Positions 26,154 to 35,975 of a stretch of 64,000 nucleotides of DNA are shown one piece after another. The stretch spans positions 1,240,001-1,304,000 of the forward strand of contig JADKGY010000001.1 in the NCBI GenBank assembly GCA_016722045.1, given 5' to 3'. Each line of letters opens with the position of its first letter. Positions within the stretch are counted from its first letter, which is position 1. Below the pieces are notes generated by a model. It was not told the origin of the DNA and searched no databases. It saw nothing but the letters and a program-made list of their open reading frames with translations. This DNA comes from Candidatus Opimibacter skivensis (GTDB taxonomy: Bacteria > Bacteroidota > Bacteroidia > Chitinophagales > Saprospiraceae). Made by a program: the position numbers and the translations under genes.

Positions 26154-26490
26154 TGAGCAATAAAGACATATCTGCTTTACAAAATGGCTTCGTCATAATC
26201 TTCACTTTTTTGTTCAATGTGCGATCTCTGACATAGCTATCGCCATGCGCTGTGACCATCAGAAAATGTGTTTTCATGTCTTTCAACTTATCATAGAGTT
26301 CAAATCCATTGATAAAAGGCATTTCTATATCCAGGATGATCAAGTCAGGATTCAGGGCCGGTATTTTCACAAGGGCTTCTCTGGGATCCTGGAAAAACGC
26401 CACGACTTCCAGATCCAAACGGATCTGCGTCAGAAGTCTGTAGGTTATGTCTAACCCAAACCATTCGTCATCCACGATCACTACTCTCAT
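26137..26490 (-). CDS. Stand-alone response-regulator receiver domain
   Basis: 117 residues comprising only a CheY-like receiver: acidic pair VIVDDEW at the start, phospho-acceptor Asp in DLIILDIEMPF (about residue 55), Thr in FLMVTAHG and Lys in IMTKPF. It ends LLLNAMDF and is overlapped by the LytTR gene by 17 bp. It probably takes phosphate from a histidine kinase such as the one at 27550-30783 and acts through the overlapping LytTR protein. Confidence 0.88.
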   Translation of the reverse strand: MRVVIVDDEWFGLDITYRLLTQIRLDLEVVAFFQDPREALVKIPALNPDLIILDIEMPFINGFELYDKLKDMKTHFLMVTAHGDSYVRDRTLNKKVKIMTKPFCKADMSLLLNAMDF

Positions 26491-26781
26491 CCATTATTTT
26501 TCATGAGGATAAAAGTATTCTCACCCCATTCTATGCAATGGGTCCGGTTTAGGAATGGCGGGAAATGGTTTAGGAACGGAAAAGGCAGCGAGCAGGGGGC
26601 AGGGAGCAGGGGACAGGGGGAAAAGAGCAATTGGCAATTGGCAAAAACCCAATTAGCAATTAGCAAAAAACCAATTAATATTTAGCCATTAAAAAATTAA
26701 ATCGGCGGACGACTCGATTATCTGATCACTCGATCACCAGATCACTCGATCACTCGATCACCTGATTACCAGATCACTCGA
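26491..26781. repeat. Repeat-rich gap between two regulator genes
   Basis: No gene is seen. It holds a G-rich GCAGGGAGCAGGGG tract (26586-26620) that matches the tract inside the rsmH 3' end, then CAATTGGCAATTGGC / CAATTAGCAATTAGC units (26629-26680), then about seven degenerate GATCACTCGATCACC units (26713-26784). Confidence 0.75.
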
Positions 26782-27522
26782 TCATTTGGAAAGCCACTCA
26801 AAAAAATCCACCCGCTTCTGGCGGGATATCGGGACTTTCTCCTGGTTACTCATCGTGACATCACCACCTTCAGTTTTGTTGACCTTGAGGATATGATCCT
26901 TGTTGATGAGATGAGTTTTGTGAATTCTGAAAAACTTCGAGGAGCTGATGAGATCTTCCATTTCACTCAGATTCTTGGACACCATCAGTGGGGATTGACC
27001 CCTGAGATAGATATAACTGTAGCTTCCTTCTGATTTACAATACATGACTTCATCAAGCGCTATAAGATGAATGCCATCCAATGTGTGTATTGATATTTTC
27101 CTTGGTGCCTGCTGTTGCTCAAGAGCGGTCCTGATTAATCCGGAAAGGAGTTGCTCATTTAATGGCTGTGGTTTCATCTTTACTTTATTCACCGCATTGA
27201 TAAGTTCAGTTCTATCAATCGGCTTGAGCAAATAATCCACTGCATTAACTTTAAATGCCTGAATAGCATATGTATCATATGCCGTAGTGAAAATAACGGA
27301 TGCAGATGTCGCTCCAATCGCGTGGAGAAAATCAAATCCGGACATAAAAGGCATCTCCACATCAAGGAACAGGATATCCGGAGCCATATCCTTCATAGCC
27401 ACTAAAGCTTCCTGAGGATCAGTAAACAAATGAACAACGGAAACGTGCGGACAATGCTTCAATAATAAATGATAGAGCGCTTCACCGCAATATTGTTCAT
27501 CATCAAGGATTATTGCATTCAT
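26782..27522 (-). CDS. LytTR-family response regulator
   Basis: 246 residues. The receiver domain has NAIILDDEQYC, phospho-Asp in DILFLDVEMPFMSG, FTTAYDTYAIQAF and LLKPIDR. The C-terminal LytTR domain (about 140-240) has LDEVMYCKSEGSYSYIYL and FFRIHKTHLINKDHI. It is the usual cognate of a His_kinase-type sensor, and the sensor gene lies 27 bp upstream on the same strand. It binds direct repeats in target promoters as a dimer. Confidence 0.93.
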   Translation of the reverse strand: MNAIILDDEQYCGEALYHLLLKHCPHVSVVHLFTDPQEALVAMKDMAPDILFLDVEMPFMSGFDFLHAIGATSASVIFTTAYDTYAIQAFKVNAVDYLLKPIDRTELINAVNKVKMKPQPLNEQLLSGLIRTALEQQQAPRKISIHTLDGIHLIALDEVMYCKSEGSYSYIYLRGQSPLMVSKNLSEMEDLISSSKFFRIHKTHLINKDHILKVNKTEGGDVTMSNQEKVPISRQKRVDFFEWLSK

Positions 27523-27549
27523 AAGGGCATGAATTTTCGGGGATATAAC

Positions 27550-30500
27550 CTAATCAGGTAAGGGCTCCAGGGGCAATGTAAGTTTTACTTTTGTTCCAAT
27601 CGCCTCGTGATGCTCATCATATAAATCCTGCACCACAGCCTCAACCGGCACATTCATTTTTTTACTCAATAACGACATTCGCTCAGCAGTTACTTTCATG
27701 CCATGTGATTTCCGTTGGACCAATTGGTTTTCCTTAATTGATTTTGCCATTTCCCTCCCTACACCATTGTCCACGATTTCCACCAATAATGAATCCTCCC
27801 TTCTGCTAAATGTAATTTTTATTTTCCCTTTCGTTTTACGATGCATCAGTCCATGCCATATCGCATTTTCTACATACGGCTGGATCAGCATTGGCTGAAT
27901 GAGAAATTCGTTTGTATTCAGGTCAGCAGCAATATCGATGGAGGATTCGAATTTATCATTAAACCGCAGGGATTCCATTTCAATATACAATTTTAAAGTT
28001 TCAATCTCCGTGGCCAACAACGATTTATCACCTCTTGAATTATCTAAAACCTGACGAATCAACTTTGAAAACTTAGTTAAATATTCAGAAGCCGTATCAT
28101 TATCATTGACGATAATAAATCGGTTGATCGAATTGAGACAATTGAATATAAAATGTGGATTCATCTGCGCTCTCAGTGCGGTCATCTCAAGTTGGGCCAT
28201 TTGCTTCTCAGCTTCAGCCTTCAGTGTTTCTTTTTCCGATAATAACTTATTCTGCTTTATAGATTGGGTAAGTTTATAATTGTAAAGAAACCCTATAAAT
28301 CCAGAAGCCATTATCCCCAATAGTATATAAAACCAGGTACGCTGCCAGAAAGGTGGCTTGATGGAAATGAGTATCCGGGTCTCCTTTTCATTCCAAATAC
28401 CATCATTATTGGCAGCTCGGATGAAGAAAGTGTATTTTCCCGGAGGTATATTGGTATATATCACCTGGGAAATACCGTTTCGAATATTCCAATGATCTTC
28501 CAACCCGTCCATCCTGTACTGGACAGTATTGCTTTCCGCATCAGTAAGATTGATCACTGAAAATCGAATGGTTAGAAAATTCTCAGTGTAGGATAATTCA
28601 ATAGGCTCAACCGAAGTCCGGCTGAAATCGAATGGAAAAGGTTTTTCAAAAACGAGGATGTCATGTATAACTATTTCCGGCGGCACGTCATTGGTAACAA
28701 GATGGTCAGCGGAAAAATAATAGTATCCCTTTTCCATCAGCACGATGACACGATTCAATGGTGAGATGTAAACATTGGCCCTGGAGGATGATGCCTGCAA
28801 TAACCCATCTTCTCTTCCATACTTTTGTATTGAAAAATTAACCGGATCAAGCGAGGCTACTCCATTCGAACTGCTCATCCACAATTTTCCTTGCCTGTCA
28901 ACACCTAATCCTCCAATAAAGCTAGATGGCAATCCGTCTTCTACTGAAAAATTTAGAAATGCAGAATCGGGATGAGCCTTAAAATCAAACCTGCTTAATC
29001 CTATGGGGTCTGTGGCAAACCATACAAACCCTAAAGAGTCAATAGCAATATCCCTAACCCAGTCGCCTCCAAGTGAGTGGGCATTCCGGGAATCATAATT
29101 GTATTGAACAAATGTATCAAGACGTAAATCATAACGGATCAGCCCATTCCGCACTGTACCAATCCAGGCACATTCATGGTTTCGATCATATTTCAGACTA
29201 AATACCTGCGTTCTGATCCAGCCTCTTGTCTCGGGTATCTTTTCAAAAATACCTAGGTCTGGTTCAAACCAGAATAAGCCTTCCCTAAATGAACCAATCA
29301 ACATTTTTCCAGGTGCTGTTTCAACTATTTTGTATAAATCATTAGCAGGGGCAGATGGTTGGAAAGATTTAATTTGTTTCTGATTCACTCTGTTGATTTC
29401 CAGCACCATGCTTCCGTTAGTCAACCATAGCCTTCCGGTTTGATCCAACAACCACATATTTGATGTACCTGGTCCCGGCGTCTTGGCATGAGATATGATT
29501 TGACCTGAAATCAAATCCTCGGTATAAAAAACAGAATCACCTGTCACACTCAAATACCTGGTATGGAATTCAATATCATCTTCTACATCACTTAGATTAG
29601 CCCCAGGTAATGACGCCTGATAAATAATTTTTCTGTAGCTAAAATTTTGCAGTAGTGGATTAATCATTATGATTTGCCCTTGCTTTAATCCCAATACGAC
29701 AATCCCGGATCTGGTTTCCATGCAGGCATTCACACTTTGAGGTTGCAGCACTTTTTCCTGATCTTCTCTCAATAGCAATGGTCGTGTTTTACCTGTTTCT
29801 TTATCAAGGAGAAAATATTCTTCCACCGTTGCGATCAGCATGAATTGCCGGTTGAATTCAAATATCCTGACTTGACCCGCCCTAACATGCGACTGAACTA
29901 AAGTATCCTTAAAGACTATAGTCGAATGATAAGGAATCCATTTACAAATCCGTCCTATTCCATCAGCGAACCACATGGTACCATCCCTGCTGCAGAAATA
30001 GTTCCTCTTTCCTTCGATCTGTTGATATCCGGAGAAAGAATCTTTGACAGCAAAAAGAATATTATGGTCCGAATCATACTCATAGAAGCCCTTATTTGTA
30101 TTAATAAATATGAGGTTATTACGTGCCACAAAAGTTTGGAGTACCCAGACATCCGAAATGGTATCGCCTGTCGATGACCGTACTACTGGATTCAACCGAT
30201 AGACTCGACCAGTATATGTATTAATTTCACTTAACCCACTCCTGTCACAACTCAACAATAGTGTTGAATCGGTATTAGGTTGAAGATGAAAAATGCGATT
30301 ATTGGGAATTGAATTTTCGTTTGCGGAATCATGTTTATAGCGTGTAAATATTTTTCGAGTCGGGTCAGCACGTGTTAAACCATTACGGGTTGCTATCCAT
30401 AAGTATCCGGATTTGTCTTCATAAATCTGATAGATATTTTCACTGGAGATGGAATTGATGTTGTCCTTCTCTGGCTTAAAAACGACGGATTGCAGGCCAT

Positions 30501-30783
30501 CAAATCTTTGCAGGCCAAGAGAGGTGCCAATCCATAAAAGACCCAGGTGATCTTCCAGCACAGTAGTGACTTGTGACTGCCCGAAACCTTTTTCGTTTCC
30601 AATTACATTTGCAAAAAAAGGTTGCCCTTTCAACCTTGAAACAGGTTGAAAGCACAAAACCAGATATACTAAAACCCGAAACACAGATAAGTATGAAAAT
30701 AGCAAGTAATTAAACGTTGCTTTTTTAAGGTGAGGGCCAGGTCGCGACCAACAAGGATACGGGATGCCGGACTTATGACGCAT
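27550..30783 (-). CDS. Sensor histidine kinase with two-component propeller domain
   Basis: Up to 1077 residues. A secretion signal is followed by a large periplasmic beta-propeller region with Reg_prop repeats (GLLWIGTSLGLQRFD, GYLWIATRNGLTRAD, CAWIGTVRNGLIRYD, KLWMSSSNGVASLD), a Y_Y_Y domain (QYRMDGLEDHWN, NIPPGKYTFFIRAANNDG), one membrane segment (TWFYILLGIMASGFIGFLYNYKL) and a cytoplasmic His_kinase domain with NPHFIFNCLNS as phospho-acceptor and VDNGVGREM as the ATPase N/G box. The first 20 residues are encoded by a REP-like sequence (30733-30749), so the real start may be GTG at 30684 (MFRVLVYLVLCF) or TTG at 30705. It pairs with the regulator downstream. Confidence 0.92.
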   Translation of the reverse strand: MRHKSGIPYPCWSRPGPHLKKATFNYLLFSYLSVFRVLVYLVLCFQPVSRLKGQPFFANVIGNEKGFGQSQVTTVLEDHLGLLWIGTSLGLQRFDGLQSVVFKPEKDNINSISSENIYQIYEDKSGYLWIATRNGLTRADPTRKIFTRYKHDSANENSIPNNRIFHLQPNTDSTLLLSCDRSGLSEINTYTGRVYRLNPVVRSSTGDTISDVWVLQTFVARNNLIFINTNKGFYEYDSDHNILFAVKDSFSGYQQIEGKRNYFCSRDGTMWFADGIGRICKWIPYHSTIVFKDTLVQSHVRAGQVRIFEFNRQFMLIATVEEYFLLDKETGKTRPLLLREDQEKVLQPQSVNACMETRSGIVVLGLKQGQIIMINPLLQNFSYRKIIYQASLPGANLSDVEDDIEFHTRYLSVTGDSVFYTEDLISGQIISHAKTPGPGTSNMWLLDQTGRLWLTNGSMVLEINRVNQKQIKSFQPSAPANDLYKIVETAPGKMLIGSFREGLFWFEPDLGIFEKIPETRGWIRTQVFSLKYDRNHECAWIGTVRNGLIRYDLRLDTFVQYNYDSRNAHSLGGDWVRDIAIDSLGFVWFATDPIGLSRFDFKAHPDSAFLNFSVEDGLPSSFIGGLGVDRQGKLWMSSSNGVASLDPVNFSIQKYGREDGLLQASSSRANVYISPLNRVIVLMEKGYYYFSADHLVTNDVPPEIVIHDILVFEKPFPFDFSRTSVEPIELSYTENFLTIRFSVINLTDAESNTVQYRMDGLEDHWNIRNGISQVIYTNIPPGKYTFFIRAANNDGIWNEKETRILISIKPPFWQRTWFYILLGIMASGFIGFLYNYKLTQSIKQNKLLSEKETLKAEAEKQMAQLEMTALRAQMNPHFIFNCLNSINRFIIVNDNDTASEYLTKFSKLIRQVLDNSRGDKSLLATEIETLKLYIEMESLRFNDKFESSIDIAADLNTNEFLIQPMLIQPYVENAIWHGLMHRKTKGKIKITFSRREDSLLVEIVDNGVGREMAKSIKENQLVQRKSHGMKVTAERMSLLSKKMNVPVEAVVQDLYDEHHEAIGTKVKLTLPLEPLPD

Positions 30784-30866
30784 TTAATAACGCTTACTTA
30801 ACACAGATTTACGATTTCCATTCTACCTGATTACTGAATACTGATTACTGAATACTGATTACCTTT

Positions 30867-33263
30867 TTACTGTCTTACCATCTTTAGAATTACAGACACC
30901 ACTTCATCCGCATTCGGCTTTGAGAAATAATCACCATCTGAACCATATGCGGGTCTGTGTGCTTTGGCCGACAGACACATAGGTTTGCCATCAAGATATC
31001 GATATCCATCCTGCTCCTGAAGCACTTGCTGCATCATGTAAGCCGTAGCACCACCAGGCATATCTTCATCCAGAAAGAGAATATTATTTGTCTTGCGCAG
31101 AGAGTGCGCTATTACATGCTCGAGATCAAAAGGCAACAATGTCTGTACATCGATAAGTTCAACTGAAATATCATACGCATTTAATACTTCAATCGCTTCC
31201 ATTGCAATTCTTACACATGAGCCATATGTCACCAGTGTGATATCAGTTCCTTCCACCAGTACTTCAGGACTGCCAAATGGCACAGTAAATGTGTCAAGAT
31301 TATCGGGACATTTTTCTTTCAGTCGATAACCATTAAGGCATTCAATCACAAGACCCGGTTCATTGCCTCGCATCAATGTATTGTACATACCTGAAGCCTG
31401 AACCATATTCCGCGGAACACAAATATGCATTCCTCTCAACGTGCTCAATAACATTCCCATCGGAGAACCTGCATGCCAGATACCTTCCAACCTATGTCCT
31501 CTGGTGCGTATGATAGCAGGTGCAGTTTGCTGACCATTTGTTCTGTATCGCAGCGAAGCAAGATCATCAGATAATGCAGGCAAACCATAAATGAGATAAT
31601 CAAGATATTGGATTTCAGCAATGGGCCTGAATCCTCTCAGTGCCAATCCAATCGCTTGTCCCATGATCGTCCACTCGCGTATACCTGTATCCCAAACTCT
31701 CTCCTTTCCATATTTATCCTGAAGGCCAGCGAATCCCTGGTTGACATCACCGATATGGCCAACATCTTCTCCGAACGCAACGACACGTGGATCTCTTCCC
31801 AAAAGCTGATCGAAATAATGATTAAGTACCTGGTATCCATTCATCGTCTCAGCATGATCACTGAAAGATGGCCTTACTACCGGCACATCCACACAACTGC
31901 CCGGTCCTTCAGCATAGAGATTTGAATTAAATGCATCTTTACCTTCTGACTGCCATTCAGCAATGAGGGAATTCAAATTTGCATCTGTATATTCAAATTC
32001 TGCAGCCAGTAAATGTTTTATTTGTTCGGCAATCGCCACCACTTCTGAAAAAAGAACCTCGAGACCGCTTGTTAATTTTGCAGAGAGGCCTTTCATTCTT
32101 TCGGTTTCATGAAATTCATCAGGCAATTGATGTATCAATTCAGTGAGTTGTTTTCTTTTTATTCTGACTGGATTGATAAATGCTTCCCATGCACGTTGTT
32201 TACACTCGCGTGTATAGGTGATCGCATTTTGACGTAGTTCATCGATAGCTTGTTGCGTGGCAATACCGGCATCGACCATCCACTCCGCCATCCTGAGGAT
32301 ACAATCAGTTTCTACTTCCCATTTTAATCGTTCTGCAGATTTATATCGTTCGTGACTGCCTGATGTCGAGTGCCCCAATGGTTGTGTCACTTCCTGAATA
32401 TGAAATACGGCAGGCAGGTGATTTTTTCTTACTTTCTGAATTCCCCGTTCATACATTTCGCATAGTCCCGGATAGTCCCATGCCTTGCAGGTGTAGAGAT
32501 AAATTCCTTCACCATTTTCATCGATATGAAATCCCTCAAGTAGCCGTGATATACTTTGCTTTGTAGTCTGCAATGATGTCGGAACCGAAATACCATACCC
32601 GTCATCCCAAACTGAAAGAGCCATAGGTGCTTTAATGACTGCGGCTGCATTCATAGCCTCCCAGAAAACACCTTCCGATGTACTGGCATCTCCTATTGAA
32701 ACAAAGCAAACTTCATTGCCGGCATTACTTGCCTGTAAATCTTTTCCGAGTTCAGGACGATGTCTGTATAAAGTTGAAGCCTGCGCCAGACCCACTGCTC
32801 GTGCCATCTGTCCACCAGTAGAAGAAACATCAGCCGAGACATTGTAGCGATCATCCTGTGGCAACCAGTTTCCTTCTTTATCAATAAGAGGAGTGGCCCA
32901 ATGACAATTCATCTGACGTCCTCCCGAGAAAGGATCATTTTCTGTGTCCGCATACAGTTGTGCAAAAAAATCTTCCACCGTAGAAATACCTAATGCAAAC
33001 ATCCATGTCTGATCACGGTAGTAACCAGATCGCCAATCCCCTTTTTGAAAAAATCTCGCCAGTGCTACTTGTGGAACTTCTTTGCCATCGCCGAGGATCC
33101 CGAATTTTGCTTTTCCACTCAGTACTTCTTTGCGACCCAGCAAGCTTGCTTCTCTGCTGACACAACATATCCAGAAATCTGACAGGACTTCCTGCATGAA
33201 TGCATCTTCAGAACTTTTTGTCTTGTATTGTTTCAGTTGTTCGGCGGCTATATCTCTCAGCAT
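30867..33263 (-). CDS. Fused 2-oxoacid dehydrogenase E1 alpha-beta
   Basis: 798 residues from the ATG at 33263 (MLRDIAAEQLKQYK); a start at 33398 would prepend a hydrophobic segment foreign to the family. The N-terminal half is an E1-alpha subunit with the thiamine-PP motif SIGDASTSEGVFWEAMN. The C-terminal half, from MNGYQVLNHYFDQLL, is an E1-beta transketolase-like subunit with FGEDVGHIGDVNQGFAGL and a C-terminal DVQTLLPFD/DEDMPGGA region. It decarboxylates a 2-oxoacid, probably branched-chain, and passes the acyl group to a lipoyl E2. No E2 or E3 is adjacent. Confidence 0.9.
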   Translation of the reverse strand: MLRDIAAEQLKQYKTKSSEDAFMQEVLSDFWICCVSREASLLGRKEVLSGKAKFGILGDGKEVPQVALARFFQKGDWRSGYYRDQTWMFALGISTVEDFFAQLYADTENDPFSGGRQMNCHWATPLIDKEGNWLPQDDRYNVSADVSSTGGQMARAVGLAQASTLYRHRPELGKDLQASNAGNEVCFVSIGDASTSEGVFWEAMNAAAVIKAPMALSVWDDGYGISVPTSLQTTKQSISRLLEGFHIDENGEGIYLYTCKAWDYPGLCEMYERGIQKVRKNHLPAVFHIQEVTQPLGHSTSGSHERYKSAERLKWEVETDCILRMAEWMVDAGIATQQAIDELRQNAITYTRECKQRAWEAFINPVRIKRKQLTELIHQLPDEFHETERMKGLSAKLTSGLEVLFSEVVAIAEQIKHLLAAEFEYTDANLNSLIAEWQSEGKDAFNSNLYAEGPGSCVDVPVVRPSFSDHAETMNGYQVLNHYFDQLLGRDPRVVAFGEDVGHIGDVNQGFAGLQDKYGKERVWDTGIREWTIMGQAIGLALRGFRPIAEIQYLDYLIYGLPALSDDLASLRYRTNGQQTAPAIIRTRGHRLEGIWHAGSPMGMLLSTLRGMHICVPRNMVQASGMYNTLMRGNEPGLVIECLNGYRLKEKCPDNLDTFTVPFGSPEVLVEGTDITLVTYGSCVRIAMEAIEVLNAYDISVELIDVQTLLPFDLEHVIAHSLRKTNNILFLDEDMPGGATAYMMQQVLQEQDGYRYLDGKPMCLSAKAHRPAYGSDGDYFSKPNADEVVSVILKMVRQ

Positions 33264-33489
33264 TTCGTTGGAATATGGTATGTTGATTTTCTGCAGTATT
33301 GAATATGAGACGAAGGTAATAAATAAAAGACTTAGGATGCCGGATGAAAGGATACCCTGCTCCTTATGAACATCAATGAATAATGCCAACAAAGCCACAC
33401 ATCGCGAGCGAAAAAATAGAAAGCAGATTAAGTAAAGATGATCCGGATGGCGGTGAAAACATCAAAAGTGTACCCTACCTTAGATAAAT

Positions 33490-34350
33490 ATGAAATGGAT
33501 CACACGTGAACGCCCAAAGATAGATCGCATAGCCTGCCCATGGCTGATTAAAAAATTTATTGATGCGGAGGCGGAGTTCATCTATGTCCCGTTTGATGAT
33601 GTTTTAAAAAAAGCAGATGAATATCAGGCTATTCCTTTTGATATACCCGGAGTGGAATGTACCCATTACGGTGAAGAATGCACTTTCGATTACTTTATCA
33701 GAAAATATGAACTCAAAGATCCTGCACTATATGAGATGGCCATTATTATCAGAGGTGCCGATACGGACAGACATCATCTGGCTCCACAATCATCAGGATT
33801 ATGGGCTATCTCTTCAGGACTTGCCTATAATTACTCTGATGATGACCAATTGTTAGAAAAGGGTATGCAGATTTATGATGCTCTGTATGCATGGGCAAAT
33901 TATTTACAAAATGAGAAACATACACAAAACTCTTTTGAAAATCTTCTAGTAGACGTGTATGAAAAATTTCTAAAACAAAAATCTCCAACTAAAAAGATAC
34001 CAGCCTGGGCTAAAGAATTAAAGGAAATCATACAGGATAAGATTGATACGGATTTGACGCTTAGCCTCAAAGACGTTTCTAACACTTTACAGGTACACCC
34101 TTCCTATCTGTCCCGTGAGTTTTCAAAGCATTTTGACAATTTGACTTTTGGAGAATATCTGCGTAAGCTCCGGATTGAAAAAGCGATACAACTATTACAA
34201 AATACTACTTTGCCACTTACACAGATTGCGTACCTGACCGGCTTTTCTGATCAAAGTCACTTTACACGCATTTTCAGGAAACATACCGGCAAAAACCCTT
34301 CAACTTTTAAAAAAGAATTACCAAAAGGTAAATCAGATACAAAAAGTTAA
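33490..34350 (+). CDS. ChrB-domain / AraC-type HTH fusion regulator
   Basis: 286 residues. Residues 1-145 match the C-terminal domain of chromate-resistance protein ChrB: MKWITRERPKIDRIACPWLI, IPFDIPGVECTHYGEECTFDYFI with candidate His/Cys ligands, and IIRGADTDRHHLAPQSSGLWAIS. Residues 185-280 are an AraC-family double HTH (LSLKDVSNTLQVHPSYLSREFSKHF and LTQIAYLTGFSDQSHFTRIFRKHTG). The simple inference is a metal or chromate-responsive transcription factor with the ChrB part as sensor. A stand-alone ChrB paralogue follows 55 bp later; no chrA transporter is in the window. Confidence 0.88.
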   Translation: MKWITRERPKIDRIACPWLIKKFIDAEAEFIYVPFDDVLKKADEYQAIPFDIPGVECTHYGEECTFDYFIRKYELKDPALYEMAIIIRGADTDRHHLAPQSSGLWAISSGLAYNYSDDDQLLEKGMQIYDALYAWANYLQNEKHTQNSFENLLVDVYEKFLKQKSPTKKIPAWAKELKEIIQDKIDTDLTLSLKDVSNTLQVHPSYLSREFSKHFDNLTFGEYLRKLRIEKAIQLLQNTTLPLTQIAYLTGFSDQSHFTRIFRKHTGKNPSTFKKELPKGKSDTKS

Positions 34351-34405
34351 TTCTATTCTATTTCCCTTAGGTTAGTCTGAGCACATTTGCATAAAATACT
34401 CAACT

Positions 34406-34858
34406 ATGAAATGGATTACCCGTGAACGGCCAAAAATAGACAGGATAGCATGTCCGTGGCTGATTAAAAAATATGTAGATCCCGAAGCTGAATTTATTTT
34501 TGTTCCGCGTGATCAGGTACTGTCGAAAGCTAAAGAATTGGATGCAATCCCTTATGACATTCCGGGAGTCGATTATACACATGACCATGATGCCTGCACC
34601 TTTGATTACATCGTGCGAAGACACCATATTTATGATGCGGCCATTCAACGAATGGCTGTGATTGTCAGAGGCGCAGATACAGATCGTTTTGACCTCGCGC
34701 CGGAAGCAGCTGGTTTGTGGGCGATTTCTGCAGGCCTTTCCTATAACTTCAAAGATGATCATGAACAACTTGCACTCGGCATGAAAATTTACGACGCCTT
34801 ATATAGTTGGGCCTCATTTGTTTCTGCAGAAAAACACACCTGGAATCCTACTCCCTAA
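34406..34858 (+). CDS. ChrB C-terminal-domain protein (chromate resistance family)
   Basis: 150 residues that align end to end with the first 150 of the upstream fusion: both start MKWITRERPKIDRIACPWLIKK and share DIPGV, CTFDY, VRGADTDR and GLWAIS. The presumed metal or redox residues are kept (DYTHDHDACTFDY). It looks like the product of a tandem duplication in which one copy gained, or lost, an AraC domain. Role in chromate resistance is inferred from family only. Confidence 0.85.
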   Translation: MKWITRERPKIDRIACPWLIKKYVDPEAEFIFVPRDQVLSKAKELDAIPYDIPGVDYTHDHDACTFDYIVRRHHIYDAAIQRMAVIVRGADTDRFDLAPEAAGLWAISAGLSYNFKDDHEQLALGMKIYDALYSWASFVSAEKHTWNPTP

Positions 34859-34916
34859 TTTTAATTCAAACAGAAAAATAATTACCCATCAGATTCAGGC
34901 ATAATTGCATAGTCCA

Positions 34917-35975
34917 TTAAGCGATAGTAATGGATTTATCCAGGTACACATCCTGAATAGCATTCAACAAATCAACGCCATCATTAAACGGTCGTTGAAA
35001 TGCCTTTCTGCCGAGTATCAATCCCATACCACCTGCACGTTTATTAATCACAGCGGTAGTCACTGCTTCACTAAGATCTCTGTCGCCCTGACTCTCACCA
35101 CCACTATTGATTAGTCCTATGCGACCACTATAGCAATTAAGCACCTGGTACCGTGTCAGGTCAATAGGATGATCTGTCGTCAGTTTTTCATAGACAAGCT
35201 TACTTGTTTTTCCATGTTTAGTAGCCAGGTAGCCACCGTTATTGACAGGCAATTTTTGTTTAATAATGTCCGCCTGAATAGTGACACCTAAATGATTGGC
35301 CTGACCTGTAAGATCTGCTGACGCATGATAATCCACACCATCTACTTTGAATCCATTGTTGCGGGTATAACACCATAGTATCGTCATCATACCCAGCTCA
35401 TGTGCCAGCTCAAATGCTTCAGCGATTTCTTTTAATTGACGTGCACTTTCCGCACTGCCCCAATAGATCGTAGCACCTACAGCCACTGCACCCATATTCC
35501 ATGCACTCCTGATCGTTCCAAAAAGTGTCTGATCATACCGATTAGGCATGCTCAGCAATTCATTGTGATTGATCTTGACAATGAATGGAATCCGATGCGC
35601 ATATTTCCTTGACATTATACCCAGTACACCGTACGTAGAAGCAACACCGTTACAACCCCCTTCAATAGCAAGCTTAATAATATGTTCAGGATCAAAATAA
35701 ATGGGATTCGGTGCAAAAGCAGAGCCCGCGCTATGCTCTATTCCCTGGTCAACCGGAAGGATGCTGCAATAACCCGTACCAGATAATCTGCCGTGATCCA
35801 ATAAAGTCTGAAAGCTGCGAAGCACCTGGTTACTGCGATTGCTGTTCATCCATATTTCTTCAATATGAAAGGGCGAAGGGAGATGAATCATGCTTTTATC
35901 AATCGTCGTACATGTATGACTCAATAAATATTCCGCCTTTTCACCCAGGAGATTATTGATTTTTTCGCTTATCAT
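34917..35975 (-). CDS. fbaB: Class I fructose-bisphosphate aldolase (FbaB/DhnA type)
   Basis: 352 residues. Glycolytic/gluconeogenic aldolase that cleaves fructose 1,6-bisphosphate through a Schiff base. Family motifs are LPVDQGIEHSAG near residue 73, the substrate loop PFIVKINHNELL with the likely active-site Lys, VAVGATIYWGS and LINSGGES. It stands alone, convergent to the ChrB gene, with no operon partner. Confidence 0.93.
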   Translation of the reverse strand: MISEKINNLLGEKAEYLLSHTCTTIDKSMIHLPSPFHIEEIWMNSNRSNQVLRSFQTLLDHGRLSGTGYCSILPVDQGIEHSAGSAFAPNPIYFDPEHIIKLAIEGGCNGVASTYGVLGIMSRKYAHRIPFIVKINHNELLSMPNRYDQTLFGTIRSAWNMGAVAVGATIYWGSAESARQLKEIAEAFELAHELGMMTILWCYTRNNGFKVDGVDYHASADLTGQANHLGVTIQADIIKQKLPVNNGGYLATKHGKTSKLVYEKLTTDHPIDLTRYQVLNCYSGRIGLINSGGESQGDRDLSEAVTTAVINKRAGGMGLILGRKAFQRPFNDGVDLLNAIQDVYLDKSITIA

